Source of the DNA: Harmonia axyridis
Lineage: Eukaryota; Arthropoda; Insecta; Coleoptera; Coccinellidae
NCBI RefSeq assembly: GCF_914767665.1
Contig: NC_059503.1
Coordinates: forward strand, 12,276,001 to 12,340,000
Direction of reading: 5' to 3'
Length of the DNA: 64,000 nucleotides
The notes under the pieces are model-generated. The model saw only the letters and a list, made by a program, of their open reading frames with translations. It was not told the origin of the DNA and did no database searches. Made by a program: the position numbers and the translations under genes. This document shows, piece by piece, positions 24,482 through 36,045 of the stretch. Position 1 is the first letter of the stretch; each line of letters starts with the position of its first letter.

Positions 24482-26757
24482 TTAGATATTACCTGCTGTT
24501 ACATTGTAAAACAAAAAATTGCTTCCTGGTCCGAAATTGACTGGAGTTTTCGGACTTGCACATGGGAATATGAAATCATCTGATTGCAACTGTGTTCGAT
24601 TCATGTTAGGCTCAGAGGCAGATCTATTTATTTTAGGGTGATTTCTCAGCAATCCTTCCAAAGATGCATGATTTTGTCTGAAAAGTGGCCTCTCATCTCT
24701 ATCAAACTTAATGCAGTCCTCTAATAAACGCCTAAGTGCAGTTGGAGTATCACTCCGCAATTTAGTTAGATCCGGTTTTAAATATCCTCTACCTACCATG
24801 AATAATATTTGATCTTTATTATTTATATGTGAATAAGGTAATTGCAAAGCTAACATTTCAAACATAACAATACCGAAAGCATAAACATCCGATTGAAAAC
24901 TATAAGGATTATCCTCCTGCATTCTTATAACTTCTGGGGCCATCCACAAAATTGAGCCTGTAGGCTGATGAAACTGTTGAGATCCGGCCCATCTGGTTTT
25001 GGCTGTGGCTAGCCCAAAATCGCCTATTTTGACTGTGAGATCTTCATGCAGAAAGATATTGTTCGATTTTAAATCACGATGTATAATATTTTTTGCGTGT
25101 AGATAATCCATTCCTTGAGCTGTTTGTCTTCCGATTTCTATCAATGTGAAGAGAGGAAATTTCGTTTCAAGTACATGGAGGTGTTTATAAAGACTAGAGC
25201 TTTCACACCATTGGGTGACTATAGCCAATTGAGGTTTACTGACACACCCCATAAAAAGGAGAATGTTGACATGCCTTGTTTTTCTTAATACTGCTACTTC
25301 ATTTTTGAATGCTTGCAATTGCGCAAGCGTAGGTATTTTCACGTTCAATGTTTTAACTGCGACAGGTCCATGCCAATGTGCCTTATATACAGTTCCAAAA
25401 CTTCCAGAACCTACTCGCGCCCCTACCAAAATTTCATCAGCGGGTATCTCCCAATCTTCGATACTTTCCCTTGGTGCTAGAAGGGGTTTGCTCTCATCAG
25501 CAGATTTTGCTCGAGGTCTTCTTGGTTGCAAAGAACCCGTTGGTGAAGCTTGAGTACTTCTGCAGTGCAACATAGAATCTCCATTGCCTAACTGATTCAA
25601 CTGTAGATTTCTGGAACAATCGTCTCCAGGTATTTTCACATTATTCAGACAAACATTGGGAGCTGAATTCGATCTATCTTGATGACCTAATGTACCTTGT
25701 CTAGGAGAATGTCTTGGTTCAGTTAAGCCCAAAGCTGCTTGCCCAGGATTAAGGATTCCTGCACTAGTATCGGTATGAGTAGAATATGCCAGGAGTGCCC
25801 TGTAGTAATCATCAGCTACTCGTACCTGCAAAAATTTTCAAGATTAAATTATGTATATTGAACTTTTTGACGAAAAAATCAAATAGTTTAATAAAAATTT
25901 CAACAATTATATATAAAGAAATAAAAATTATGCTATCTAATTGATAGTAATTACACTACCTATATTGAAAAGTAAAAAATTTCTTAATGTTACATATTAT
26001 GCAACTTCTATCTCGATCTACTTTAAGATGCCAAAAATACTGCAAAATGTGAGAAATTGAAATAGCTTACTTGATGACATAGTGAAGGAACTCCTGCAGC
26101 GCATCTTTGATGGAACTTATAACCACAAGTCCTACAATAAAATCCTTGGAACAAAAGTCTTCTACAGCACTCACAAAACACTAGAGAAAAAAAAGTTTTT
26201 CTAGCAAAATTATGGGAAATACTTGTACGAATTGGAAATTTATCAATTATTTTAACCGTTATTTCTTTGCAGTTCAAAGTACTAATATCAACATCCCAAT
26301 TGATAGGACGGTCAGGGTCTCCGACATACACACTACACATTTCACAATGCAGGTTTCGTAATTTCATGGCTCTGCCCAAAGCATCTCGAAGAGTTAAACC
26401 TTCTCGAACCTGAACACTAGTCCTACCATTAGGGAGATGAGCTCTTAGAAAAAACTTAGGCCTTATAATCAAGTCTTCTTTTGGTTTTGCTCCTCTTTCA
26501 GGTTGAGCATGTTCACTAACATCTTCGGGGCTTTCTCTTCCATTACTAAGTTGTGCCATCAACTTTCTTTCTTCTACTTCTAATTCATGAAGTTTACTCG
26601 TGAGATCCTCATATTCCTGCACGTACATAGGAGGAGGATGCTGGAAATCCGCAAATTTTGCAATGAGAGAGTCGATATTGGCTCTTGTCAAGTTGATAAC
26701 ATTTTCTATATTTTTGAGTTCTTGGAGAATATCCAGGTCCTCGCTCTCTGCAAACAT
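24482..26757 (-). CDS. Raf: Raf serine/threonine kinase, B-Raf type (pole hole orthologue)
   Basis: Exons 26757-26071 and 25825-24482 join in phase to 676 residues. Raf is the MAP3K that links Ras-GTP to MEK and ERK. Visible parts: an N-terminal BRS-like helical region (about 8-70), as in BRAF, where it pairs with KSR; a Ras-binding domain (about 98-172, with KFFLRAHLPNG and MKLRNL); a C1 zinc finger (about 182-227, from HNFARKTF to CGYKFHQRC); the CR2 14-3-3 site RSNSAP (280-285); an acidic SIEDWEIP N-region (350-357); and a kinase domain with GSGSFG (368-373), Lys387, HRDLKSNN (478-485), DFG (498-500) and APE (525-527). The C-terminal 14-3-3 site RSASEP is at 630-635. The activation segment reads DFGLATAKTRWAGS, with Ala504 and Ala509 at positions equivalent to BRAF V600 and S605. 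The start is the first ATG, with no better upstream candidate; the 5' UTR was not located. Confidence 0.96.
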
Positions 26758-28384
26758 TTTTCAAATATAATTATCTGCATCAGACAACAAGGAATAATTT
26801 TCATCGAATCAGAGAGTAATGAATAAGAAAGCTAACAACGAGAAGTTATCTGACATTATGGTAAAAGAATACCGATGAAAAAGCCTGACATTCAGATGAC
26901 AGATTTGTGATTGGTTAAATCAAATGTCAAAACAATGTATGCTACTGTCATTGTTGGTCTTTGAATCGTGATAGTTGTAATATGGCCCCACTCCAATATT
27001 CTTACGGCCATTTCGTTTACACAGTTGATATTAGATGACAATACTATATAAAACTTGTTTTTTGACCTCTATTTCCATTTTATGATATTGACTAACTGGC
27101 GCCGAGGTGACCTCCCGGGGACACCCTTTGTCACACCATCTGGGGGCGACTACCCGGGAAAATAAAAGGGGGCCACAAGGATCGGGGGATCTTATCAACA
27201 GCTGATGACTAAGGTTTTTCTAATTCACACTCTCAAGCGACCCCAGAACACATCTTCTGCAACACCTTCTGGAAGCGACGACTATCCGCAGAAACCTAAA
27301 AGATCGGGGACCACATAATGGCGCGCTCATTCATGATATCAAAAATCAGGTTATAGTTGAAAAGTTATCTAGAACTCTTCCCCTGCAATACTTTCGCATT
27401 CGCCATTTTGCAACACATTTTCGAATTTCCAATAAATTCCACCAGTATTAAATCCATTCTCTAACCTTTTAAGTGAGATTTCTAAAATAAAAATGTGTTT
27501 TAGACATCTTACTGAATGAATCTGAAGAATGCTTTATTCATAAAGACTTGTGAGAATTAGTTTTGATTTTGATTTCCAAGATTGGTTGAAACGAGAATAA
27601 AAATTTTCTTCTTCATACAAGGGTGTTCGTCTCTGTTAAAGTTTGATTTTCTTTCAAGTTTTTTTTCATAGCACCTTCCATTCACAAGATATTCAACTTA
27701 AATTTGACATGGATATTCCAATTTAAAGTTCTCATCATGTGATTGTAATTTTGAAAGTAAATCTACAGGTAATATTTTTTTTGGAACAGTGTCCTATTAT
27801 CTCCTCTAGCACTTGTTTTTTTGGTGGACCACTGATAGTTTAGTCCAGTACTACACTTTTTGTTTTTTTGTCATTTTGTCGTATATGCTACCGATTTCGA
27901 AAAAAAAATTTCAAACAATTCTCTAGTATAATTCTCAAGAAAATCCAAATTATTATAAAGATCCAATTAGTTAACTGTGATGAATATATTAATTTTAAGT
28001 TTTGGTACTTATTTACCCATTCTGTAACGAAAATTAATAAAGATTCGATAAAATCGTATAATCATCACAAAAAGTAGGACTACAAGAAAAACCCTGTATT
28101 TCGAAAACAAAGCGTTTGCGGGCCAATGTTTATAGGACATTTTTTTCTTCTCTAATTTATGAACATCATAAGAGTAACATTTGGTTTAGTTCATTAGGTA
28201 TGGGTATAGAATGATAATTTAATTTATAGAATTCAATGAATGCATATGGAAATAACCAATATAAAGCAACACAATTTTTTTGTGGCGATAAGAATGATTG
28301 AAATAGAAAGTGCGAGAAGAAAATTAGTGTTTGGAATGTTTTTATTTTGTTATATTTCATTTAATATAATTCCATCTTGAACAT
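26758..28384. other. Intergenic region upstream of Raf, with a GC-rich island
   Basis: Must hold the Raf promoter and 5' UTR, but no TATA box or initiator was confidently placed. A GC-rich block at about 27093-27330 stands out: it contains TGGCGCC followed by two imperfect tandem units sharing CAACACC-TCTGG--GCGAC and AAAAG-TCGGGG. The TGGCGCC opening resembles a retrotransposon primer-binding site, but no LTR pair or pol ORF is present. The remainder is AT-rich with nothing recognisable. Confidence 0.4.
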
Positions 28385-28390
28385 TTTATT
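28385..28390 (-). terminator. Kazal-gene poly(A) signal
   Basis: AATAAA on the minus strand, 45 bases downstream of the stop codon at 28435. Confidence 0.55.
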
Positions 28391-28434
28391 GTAGATAGAT
28401 CATGAAAATAATGATTTGTAATATTTTTCGTCAT

Positions 28435-31400
28435 TTATGAAAGACGGATACCGCCACCACCTGGACATTCTCCTTGGCTGATTACTTTGAGATCTGCAAA
28501 AAAAAGGTTTAATCAGTAACAATATAGTACAATCGCTAATAGCAAAATATATAACGTGATATTTTTAAATATTCATCACTATTCCTAAAATTACTGATAT
28601 CACTGGTGAAGAATTCGAGGTCAAAATGAATTCAGTCCGCCCGCCCTTTTCACGACAACTCTCGAACGGAATGAGTTAGAGACTTGAAATTTTTAGGGTA
28701 AGGTCATGTTGCGAATATCTCGATAATTCTGTTTGTAAATTCCGAAATTAAACTCATATGAAACTCTGTTTTCTAAATAATTGAAAAATATATCCATTCG
28801 ATCGAACTGAATTTATAAGTCAGTTGCAAAATAGTGAAAAGAATACCAATTTGGAAAAAAGTTTGTACAATTTCAATATATAATAATCTATATACTTTCG
28901 ATTCAACTGAAATTTTTTGCATTTGGTTTAGAGAACATCAAAAAAGTCCACGAAATGCTTTTGAGCGATCGTAAATTGAAAATGCGTGATATAACGATAG
29001 GATAAAGCCGTCCAAAATCGCCTTCATCAGCTGGTTAGGTTATAGCACAGACTAATCTGTGGTTATAGCACAGACTAGTATAACTAGTATAACAGACTAG
29101 TAATCTGTGGTTATAGCTTCCGCATTTTGGGAAGTGGATGGTATATTTTGATCATTACTTTCTTGACAAAGGTAAAATCATCATACCATATTTTATTAGT
29201 ATGGGCATGGATTTATTTCTATAATTTTCAATGTTTATTACCTGCTCCATTTTCACAGTTGTAATTGCTCATAACACATTCACTAGCGAATGAAATTTTC
29301 TTCTCTCCATTTCCTCCACAAATTGGTTTGATCTCATCCGGTTGAACGCAATTTTGGAGGCATGGCTTCTTCAGGGATGCCTTAGTGGACCCCTTTGCTG
29401 GCACAGCAGATGCAAGTGCCAAAACGACAACTGCGAAAAAACCTTGATATAAGTGATGAATATAACCAACAAAAGTAATTATTAGTAAATATTCTCTGCA
29501 CAGCAGCACAAGAGTTAGCTGGAGTATATGTATAAGCAGAAAAACTAAGGTTTGAAAGATAGTTTGTTCGATTATTTCCAAAGATTTGGTATTAAAAATA
29601 TCACACCAAAACTTATCCATAGTTTCAAGCATTTTTCATAACAACTGAAGTTCAACTTTCATTTCATAATTAAGTTGATATTATAAATATTGAATAGATA
29701 TTATTCATTATTATGAAGATGATCATTAGAGTTGTTTAACCAAAAAAAATCGCTTCTCTCTGCAGAGAAAAGTAGTTCAGTCTTCGAACAAGAACAAACC
29801 AAAAGTTTTTCGAGTTCACAGTGGAAATCAATGAAATAATATTCATCTGGAGTTGTAGTAACCACACTCTGATCTACAGAACTTTATAAGAGTTGAATGA
29901 AAGTTTCCACGAACGATGTTATCTTCAGAAAATAAAAGTTACGGTTACTGTTACATAATAAACGTTTAGAAAGATTCTGTGGGTTGAAACGAGATAACTA
30001 CAACTTTAGTAGTAACATAGAACTAGTTAAAATTAGATAATAGTTACAAGATTTAATCCACTTATCTAACAGTCATTTTGGTAGTCATCTTGTTCGATTA
30101 AAACACTGTTTCAAGGCGTAATACGAAAATAACTCTTTATCTTTTCAACTGAATAATTAGCTTATTAAAGGTAATTATTCTATCAGATGGTAGTGAGTGA
30201 TAATTTGCAATGAATACAAAAGTGAGGCGTGGATAGACCACAACAGATTTCCCGGAGATTATACAACTTTATTTACTTGTATGACTCATTTTGGGTCACA
30301 ACAATATATTATATGATGTATCTACTCATTTCTAGTTTCCAAAACAAACAGTGGATGTTGTGTGAAGCGTAAAAAATTATTTCGTTTGGTGATAGATATT
30401 CGGCTGAATAATAATATAATTTATTCCACAAATCAATAATATCATACAATTTTATCTCAAAATTATTTCTATCAGTGGAATAAACCAATCCCCGAAAGTT
30501 CTACCAATTGATGTTTATCCAAAAAGGTTCAATTATGATGTGTTGATTTCACACACAGGTCCAACATTTTCGGGATAAAAAGTCCATTTCGAAATAAATT
30601 TAAAAATATACGGGGTGTAATTGGGAATATTTCAACTATAGAATCTTGAGCTTGAAATATAAAGATTCAATCCAAATCACCTAGATTAAAAAATGTCTTC
30701 TCCCTGGGATACCGGGCGTTTTATTTCAAAATATATAAATTATTTGTTCCCCGTACACTAAAAACTATTAGTCGCATTATCTTTATATTCGACAGACGAT
30801 ATAGGTACTATAAACCCTACTAATAATGCTAAATTAATGTTTCTGTCTACCACCAGAGGTGTACGATAGGGGCAAGTGACTGGTTGATCCTGTCCAATTC
30901 TACGCCACTGCCGGAATTGCAATTTTATCACAATTTTTCGATTCTCCTTTCTACGTTAATATTGTGCTCTTCATTCTTAGCGATAAAGTCACTGTTTCTG
31001 GAGATATTTAAAGTTTATCCTGAAGCTGCACTCATTACTTATTTCAATGTTCTAGAAATTTCGATTATTAGATTGCAGATATTACGCAAATTGAACATCA
31101 ATCAGGATCATCAAAAAAACATGATGCTATGATAATCCAAATTTAAACTGAACAAAAAAAAAACAATTTTGAAGGGAACCAATAACAAAAAACTAATAAA
31201 ACCTTTTATAACAATTGTTCGATGTGACCCCTGTTTATCTTCTGACTCTGAAAAATGTTTTGGACTGATTGACAATGAAAATTGCGGAATGTACAATAAA
31301 TTCCCAATATTAACTGTCTAGAATTTAAATTCCAGTAATTTTATGTGCCAAAGTTCGTGTTGAACTTGCTTCTTCAGAACCATAAAAAATTCAAACGAAA

Positions 31401-31684
31401 CATATAAGAATCGATTGAAAAGAGTTTCCAGTGAAAAGTAGATAACAAAGGAGAGATCTATAAATATATTGTGAACACCAGATAAATATTGTTAAAAAAT
31501 TTACGTTTTACAAAAAATAAAATTCTTTGAAAAAATGTTTAAATAGATATGGCAATGATCATAATAAAGGGATTTGAAAAAGAGTGTTAAGTTCGAATTT
31601 GGTGGACACTGAATATATTAATGAAAAAACCGGTTCAAAACAAGAATTACCTAATACAGCACAAAATACAAGAGCACACTTCAT
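28435..31684 (-). CDS. Small secreted Kazal-type serine protease inhibitor
   Basis: Three exons (31684-31651, 29430-29242, 28493-28435) join in phase to a 93-residue protein. Exon 1 encodes MKCALVFCAVL and, with the start of exon 2, gives a hydrophobic signal peptide likely cleaved after ASA or VPA near residue 20-23. The mature part has six cysteines (35, 39, 49, 63, 70, 84) with CLQNC, the PIC-GG turn and an SxxSEC-like block (SFASEC), the layout of a single Kazal domain. Classical Kazal domains have a Tyr in the TYxNEC block; here it is SFASEC. The tail PGGGGIRLS is Gly-rich. Insect relatives inhibit extracellular serine proteases in immunity, gut or venom, but the target here is unknown. 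Exon 1 was placed by phase and signal-peptide logic and is less certain than exons 2 and 3. The 2.2-kb first intron shows no other feature. Confidence 0.75.
28600..28945. repeat. Dispersed repeat, family C copy 1
   Basis: Blocks GAAGAATTCGAGGT, TAGAGACTTGA, TAATTGAAAAATA and ACTGAAATTT occur in the same order at 42335-42700. Confidence 0.55.
29038..29117. repeat. Short tandem and palindromic repeat
   Basis: GGTTATAGC occurs three times, twice preceded by AATCTGT. The central part (ACTAGTATAACTAGTATAAC) is both tandem and partly palindromic. Confidence 0.6.
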
Positions 31685-31699
31685 GTTGGTTCACAACTG

Positions 31700-34052
31700 A
31701 AGACCAAAACAAAGTGGTTTGGATTATATTTTGTTCCCCACTACCCAACTCTTGCCAATTTCCAGTTGAGCAAATTGATGAAGGACACTTGTTTCCAAGA
31801 GGACAATGATTATGTTGATTCTCAAATTAACGATTATATGATTAAATTCATTGAAAACAATTTGCATTTACGACCAAACTGGATAGGAGTAGATTATCTT
31901 CTGGTTAGGGTCAAACGTTAACCCCGAAAACAACTTCACCTGATTCTCAGAGTATTCTTCCCACTAGTTCAAATTTATTTTACTTGATATTCTTAAGGTA
32001 AATGAATGGCTGGATTCAACTGGTAGGTAAGGATTTCATCATTAATACTGTTTAAAACACAATATAATATGTATAATATCAAGAAATTTATGGCAGTTAA
32101 TTTTTTTTTCATTCAATCTGGGTTCTAAACCCATTTAAAGATAAAACTTTTTTCTATGATAGTTATCCGGCGATATTTGGGTGTTGAGACTTTCTTCAGA
32201 TTGATTAGAAATTCAAATCATCTAGTTAAAACTTCGTTTCACAAAGTTAAAAAATTACTGGGTTGAATTTATTCAATATACTTTTTACGCAGGAAAGCGA
32301 AAATGCATCTGTATCTCATGTTATTATTTTGTTGTCGAGATAGTCTTTTTCAATTTCTGAATATTCGTCATTGTCTGAAAGAAAAATTCTCTAAAAACCG
32401 CGGAACTCAAAAAATTAATCAAAATAATTCAGAGGAGGAGAGATCACATGTTCTGTGTGTATGGTAAAATCAAATATTAGGAGCAAAGAAATCTGAGAAT
32501 GTAATCAGATACGCGTTAGCAGTAACTGATACTTTTTATATCAAATGGGGAGAGGCAAATAAAAATACTCTTCCGTTGTATGGTTAGTTGCCTAAGATTA
32601 AGAATACTCAAATCTAATTTGAGAGACGGTCTCTATAGGCAATCCGTAATAAAAGAACAATGAATGGTGAGTTGCTCACTCAATTGAGATAGGAGAAATA
32701 ATTCGGAGTGCATACCTGTTAGGTGTTTGAATGAATCTCATTTTTGGTACACTCATGGGCGTAACGATAAGGGGGTATTGGGGATATAACCCTCTCATTG
32801 ATAAGAAGGAATCAATAATTGGTAAGTTACAATTTGAAAAAAAGTTAAAAAAAATTGTAAGATTGTACTTTTTCAAAGATTGATACGTTGGCTGACAAAA
32901 TATTTGAATACTTGCAGATATGATGATATGGCATGATATGATGATATGGTATGGTATGGTAAATATTCTTTGGGAGAAAAGAAAATATTGTGCAAACATT
33001 ATAGTATTTCTACTTTCTTGATTTATTGGTTTATTATTGGAGTTTCAACACATTGTACTTTCAGAAATGACAGGATCAGATTACGCAACAATTAAACCTT
33101 GAAATCCCTTCCACCAATTTTTTGCGGGAATACTCACTTTAGTGGACAGAGTTAAATGCATAGACATAAAATAATGTTATTATATATCTATGGTTAAATA
33201 AAGGTTATTGATCGGTGTAGGAACCTGCAAAGAAATTGAATTGCTTGTGAATGGTGACAGCAGATGTCATTTGATGGGAATTATTGCGCAAGATCTACAA
33301 TAGCACTTGATTTTGTTGTTCTTTTGTGGAATGGATAATGAAATATATTGACAGCAGTTTAGTTTGTATTTTATTGTTGATTGTTAATTTTATTTCCATG
33401 AATTGTTGTGTTTGTGTTAATATCAGATAGGCAATGATTACTTCATTTCTTATTGATCAAAATTTCAATTTTTGTAAAAAAAATTTTGTTCTGCAAAATT
33501 ATCTGAAATGAATTCTTTTGAGATATTATTATCATTATCATTAAGTGAAAAATTGTTTTATTTTAGATAAAACTTTTCTTACGCCCCCGTATAATCAGCA
33601 GTTTGCCGATAGTTTCATTTTGCGTAAAACGCACTACCGTGAAGCATGTCGTAGAGATCGGTCCGCGTAGAGTGCCTTCAGCAGCTTCCTAACACATGCG
33701 CAGCTTTATCCTGAACGTAATTCATCAAATCCAACGTCTCAGCGCGCGAAGTATATATCTAATTATTCAATTTTTCTGTTTTTACATAATATGCACTGTC
33801 CCATTCAATTTGATATTTAACTTTCGATTCGTTGCGCAATTTATACACAATTTTTCTGAGATATACATCTCGTGTGAACTTCTCAGAGTATGTGTGAGAT
33901 ATTCCATGGAATGTTGTATGACACACCCCTGTATACTGGCTGCCAGTTATTGTATAATGTGCGATAATTGAAATTGAATTCTTCCTTTCGTTGGGTTTCC
34001 ATATTTGAAAAAAATTTAGTATTGTTAATGTTATGTTCTTTGCGAAGATATA
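31700..34052. other. AT-rich intergenic DNA
   Basis: No recognisable gene. A short simple repeat of GATATGATGATATG type lies at about 32917-32960. A slightly GC-richer patch at 33580-33770 has no coding potential I recognise. Confidence 0.4.
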
Positions 34053-34200
34053 TACAGGGTGTTTCCAAATTAGACGTGGACCTTGGAGGACATGTTACTA
34101 TGTCTCAATTGCTGTCATTTGGGCCATATTTAGTGATAACCAAAAATCAACAGTTTATGAGATATTTGAGTTCTTGTGATTCTTGAAAGATTTCTCATCT
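34053..34200. repeat. Dispersed repeat with CAGGGTG end (family A)
   Basis: Begins TACAGGGTGTTTCCAAATTAGACGT. The reverse complement of this end (ACGTCCAATTTGGAAACACC followed by CTGTATA) closes the copy at 44852-45308. Confidence 0.5.
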
Positions 34201-35676
34201 TACTAAATTTATTGATTATAATTTTGGACACCGTTAGAATAGACGAAGTAGCGAGAAGATTGAAAGTAAATTTCAGGCGGAAAGTAACAATTGGAGAAAT
34301 AAGGAATGGTGGAGCTTATTTCAGACATAATTTGTGAATACATTCTCTAATAAAATTTTGATTTTAATTGCAATAAAAAAATATTTAATGTAGGTATTAC
34401 TTTCCTTTCTTTGCTTATTTCCCCTTTCAAATCAAAATCTGCTGAAACAAACCTAGTGCCTGCATTCTAACGGTACCTTTTAGAAAATAAAGAAGGAATT
34501 TGAATTTTTAAATGATTTTGTCATACATAAATTGTGGAATTCAAAAGTTGCAGGCAAATTTATATTATAAATTTACTATTCTTTTCTTTATGTATCAATT
34601 TTCAAATCACATTGATTCTTATTCAATATCTAATACAGCATAATTTTGCCTTTTTCATCTATATCATTACTTTTTATGATGAAACGTAGAAAACAATTGA
34701 AAAAAAAAATGAGACAAAAATTTTTTAAAAAACAAAAGAACTCAAATATCTTGGAAACTATATTGATTTACGGTTATTAAAAGATATGACTCAATCGACA
34801 GCAACACTCAACTGTTCATGAGTTAATGGGTTTCTTATGGAAAAAAGGTGAACATTTTTTTTAAATATTTCTGGAGAAAAAACCTTATTCATTCTATTTT
34901 TCATTAAGTAGGTACCTAACTACTTATATTTTTATATAATTTGTTAAATTCAGTAGGAGGCGATTGATAAATTTTTTTTCTGAAATCACAAACAAAAGTC
35001 AACTAAAAAATTTGGGTCACTAGTTTTAAAATGTAACTTAGATTTGACCTGATAAAACGCGCTGCAACTTTATCTTTCACCTACATACAAATCATACAAG
35101 TTGATGAAGAATAGCTTTTATCTAAGAAGATTAATTGAATAGGGGTTAGCATGAGATAAGAGTTGTGAAATGAGGAATGCTGGAATAGGTGGAAGGAAGA
35201 GGATAGAAAATAGGAAAGAGAGAGAATATACGGTGTGAATATCCTACTGCCACGTGCCTTCGTTCCCCCAAAATTCCGACACATTGAATGCAGTCGCCAT
35301 CATGGCATTGCTTTGAAGGTTTGGTTTGAGGAAGTTCAACTTGACCTTCACTTGTAGGATTTGTCAATGATCTTCGAACTATGAATGATTATGAAAATTT
35401 CATGAAACGCTCTAGTTTACACAAGAAATTCAAATTTATTCCGAACAAAAATAAACGCATATAAATATTCAGATTTTCGACATCCAGATTTGTTAATATG
35501 AAGTTTTTATATTTCAATATTTTTGGACTAATTAATCTTTTTGAGAGCTCGTTCTCCCAACAGATTCACTATCATTTCGTCACCATGTCTGTAATTTTAG
35601 GATTTTGAGTCGGGATTGATCTCAAACGAAAAGGTTCGACTCATCCGTCCACAAAATCGATTATGTTCGGCCCATA
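34201..35676. other. AT-rich intergenic DNA
   Basis: Nothing recognisable beyond homopolymer runs. Confidence 0.35.
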
Positions 35677-36045
35677 GAGTAATATACATAGAGGGAGTAC
35701 ATAAACGCAATTTTTACATGTCCCCAACATGGTTATATTACGTTGTCGGATTGTGATATATTTTCAAATCCACAATTTTACTATATCGTTATGAATGTAT
35801 ATTATATTGAATGAAATATATTTATTTGTGTGATTCCCGATTAAATATGCAAATTTGAATATTTCGGATTCGATATTTTTCCTAGTTATCGAATTTATAA
35901 TAAGGAGAATATTAATTATTTTCTGTATCTACCTGATGAAATCCAAGGTTTGGCAACTTTTACTCTCCTAGTGTCATCGGTTATTTCAAGTCGTTTGGCG
36001 CGCTTGAATTTCTGATATATTTAGGTAATTATTTCAATATAATAA
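35677..36045 (+). mobile_element. Truncated copy of the ACATAGA-type MITE
   Basis: Starts with GAGTAATATACATAGAGGGAG and TGTCCCCAACATGGTTA, and follows the body of the complete copy at 56418-56947 through TTTGGCAACTTTTAC and GTTTGGCGCG. The right inverted terminal repeat is missing. Confidence 0.7.

Noticed and set aside
25826..25831. Met-Gln start for a separate kinase ORF
   Set aside because: These codons lie in the Raf intron; the acceptor before GTACGAGTA joins the two Raf exons in phase.
29228..29632. 134-codon single-exon reading of the Kazal gene
   Set aside because: Upstream residues show no signal-peptide logic; an acceptor at 29431 and the in-phase MKCALVFCAVL exon explain the gene better.
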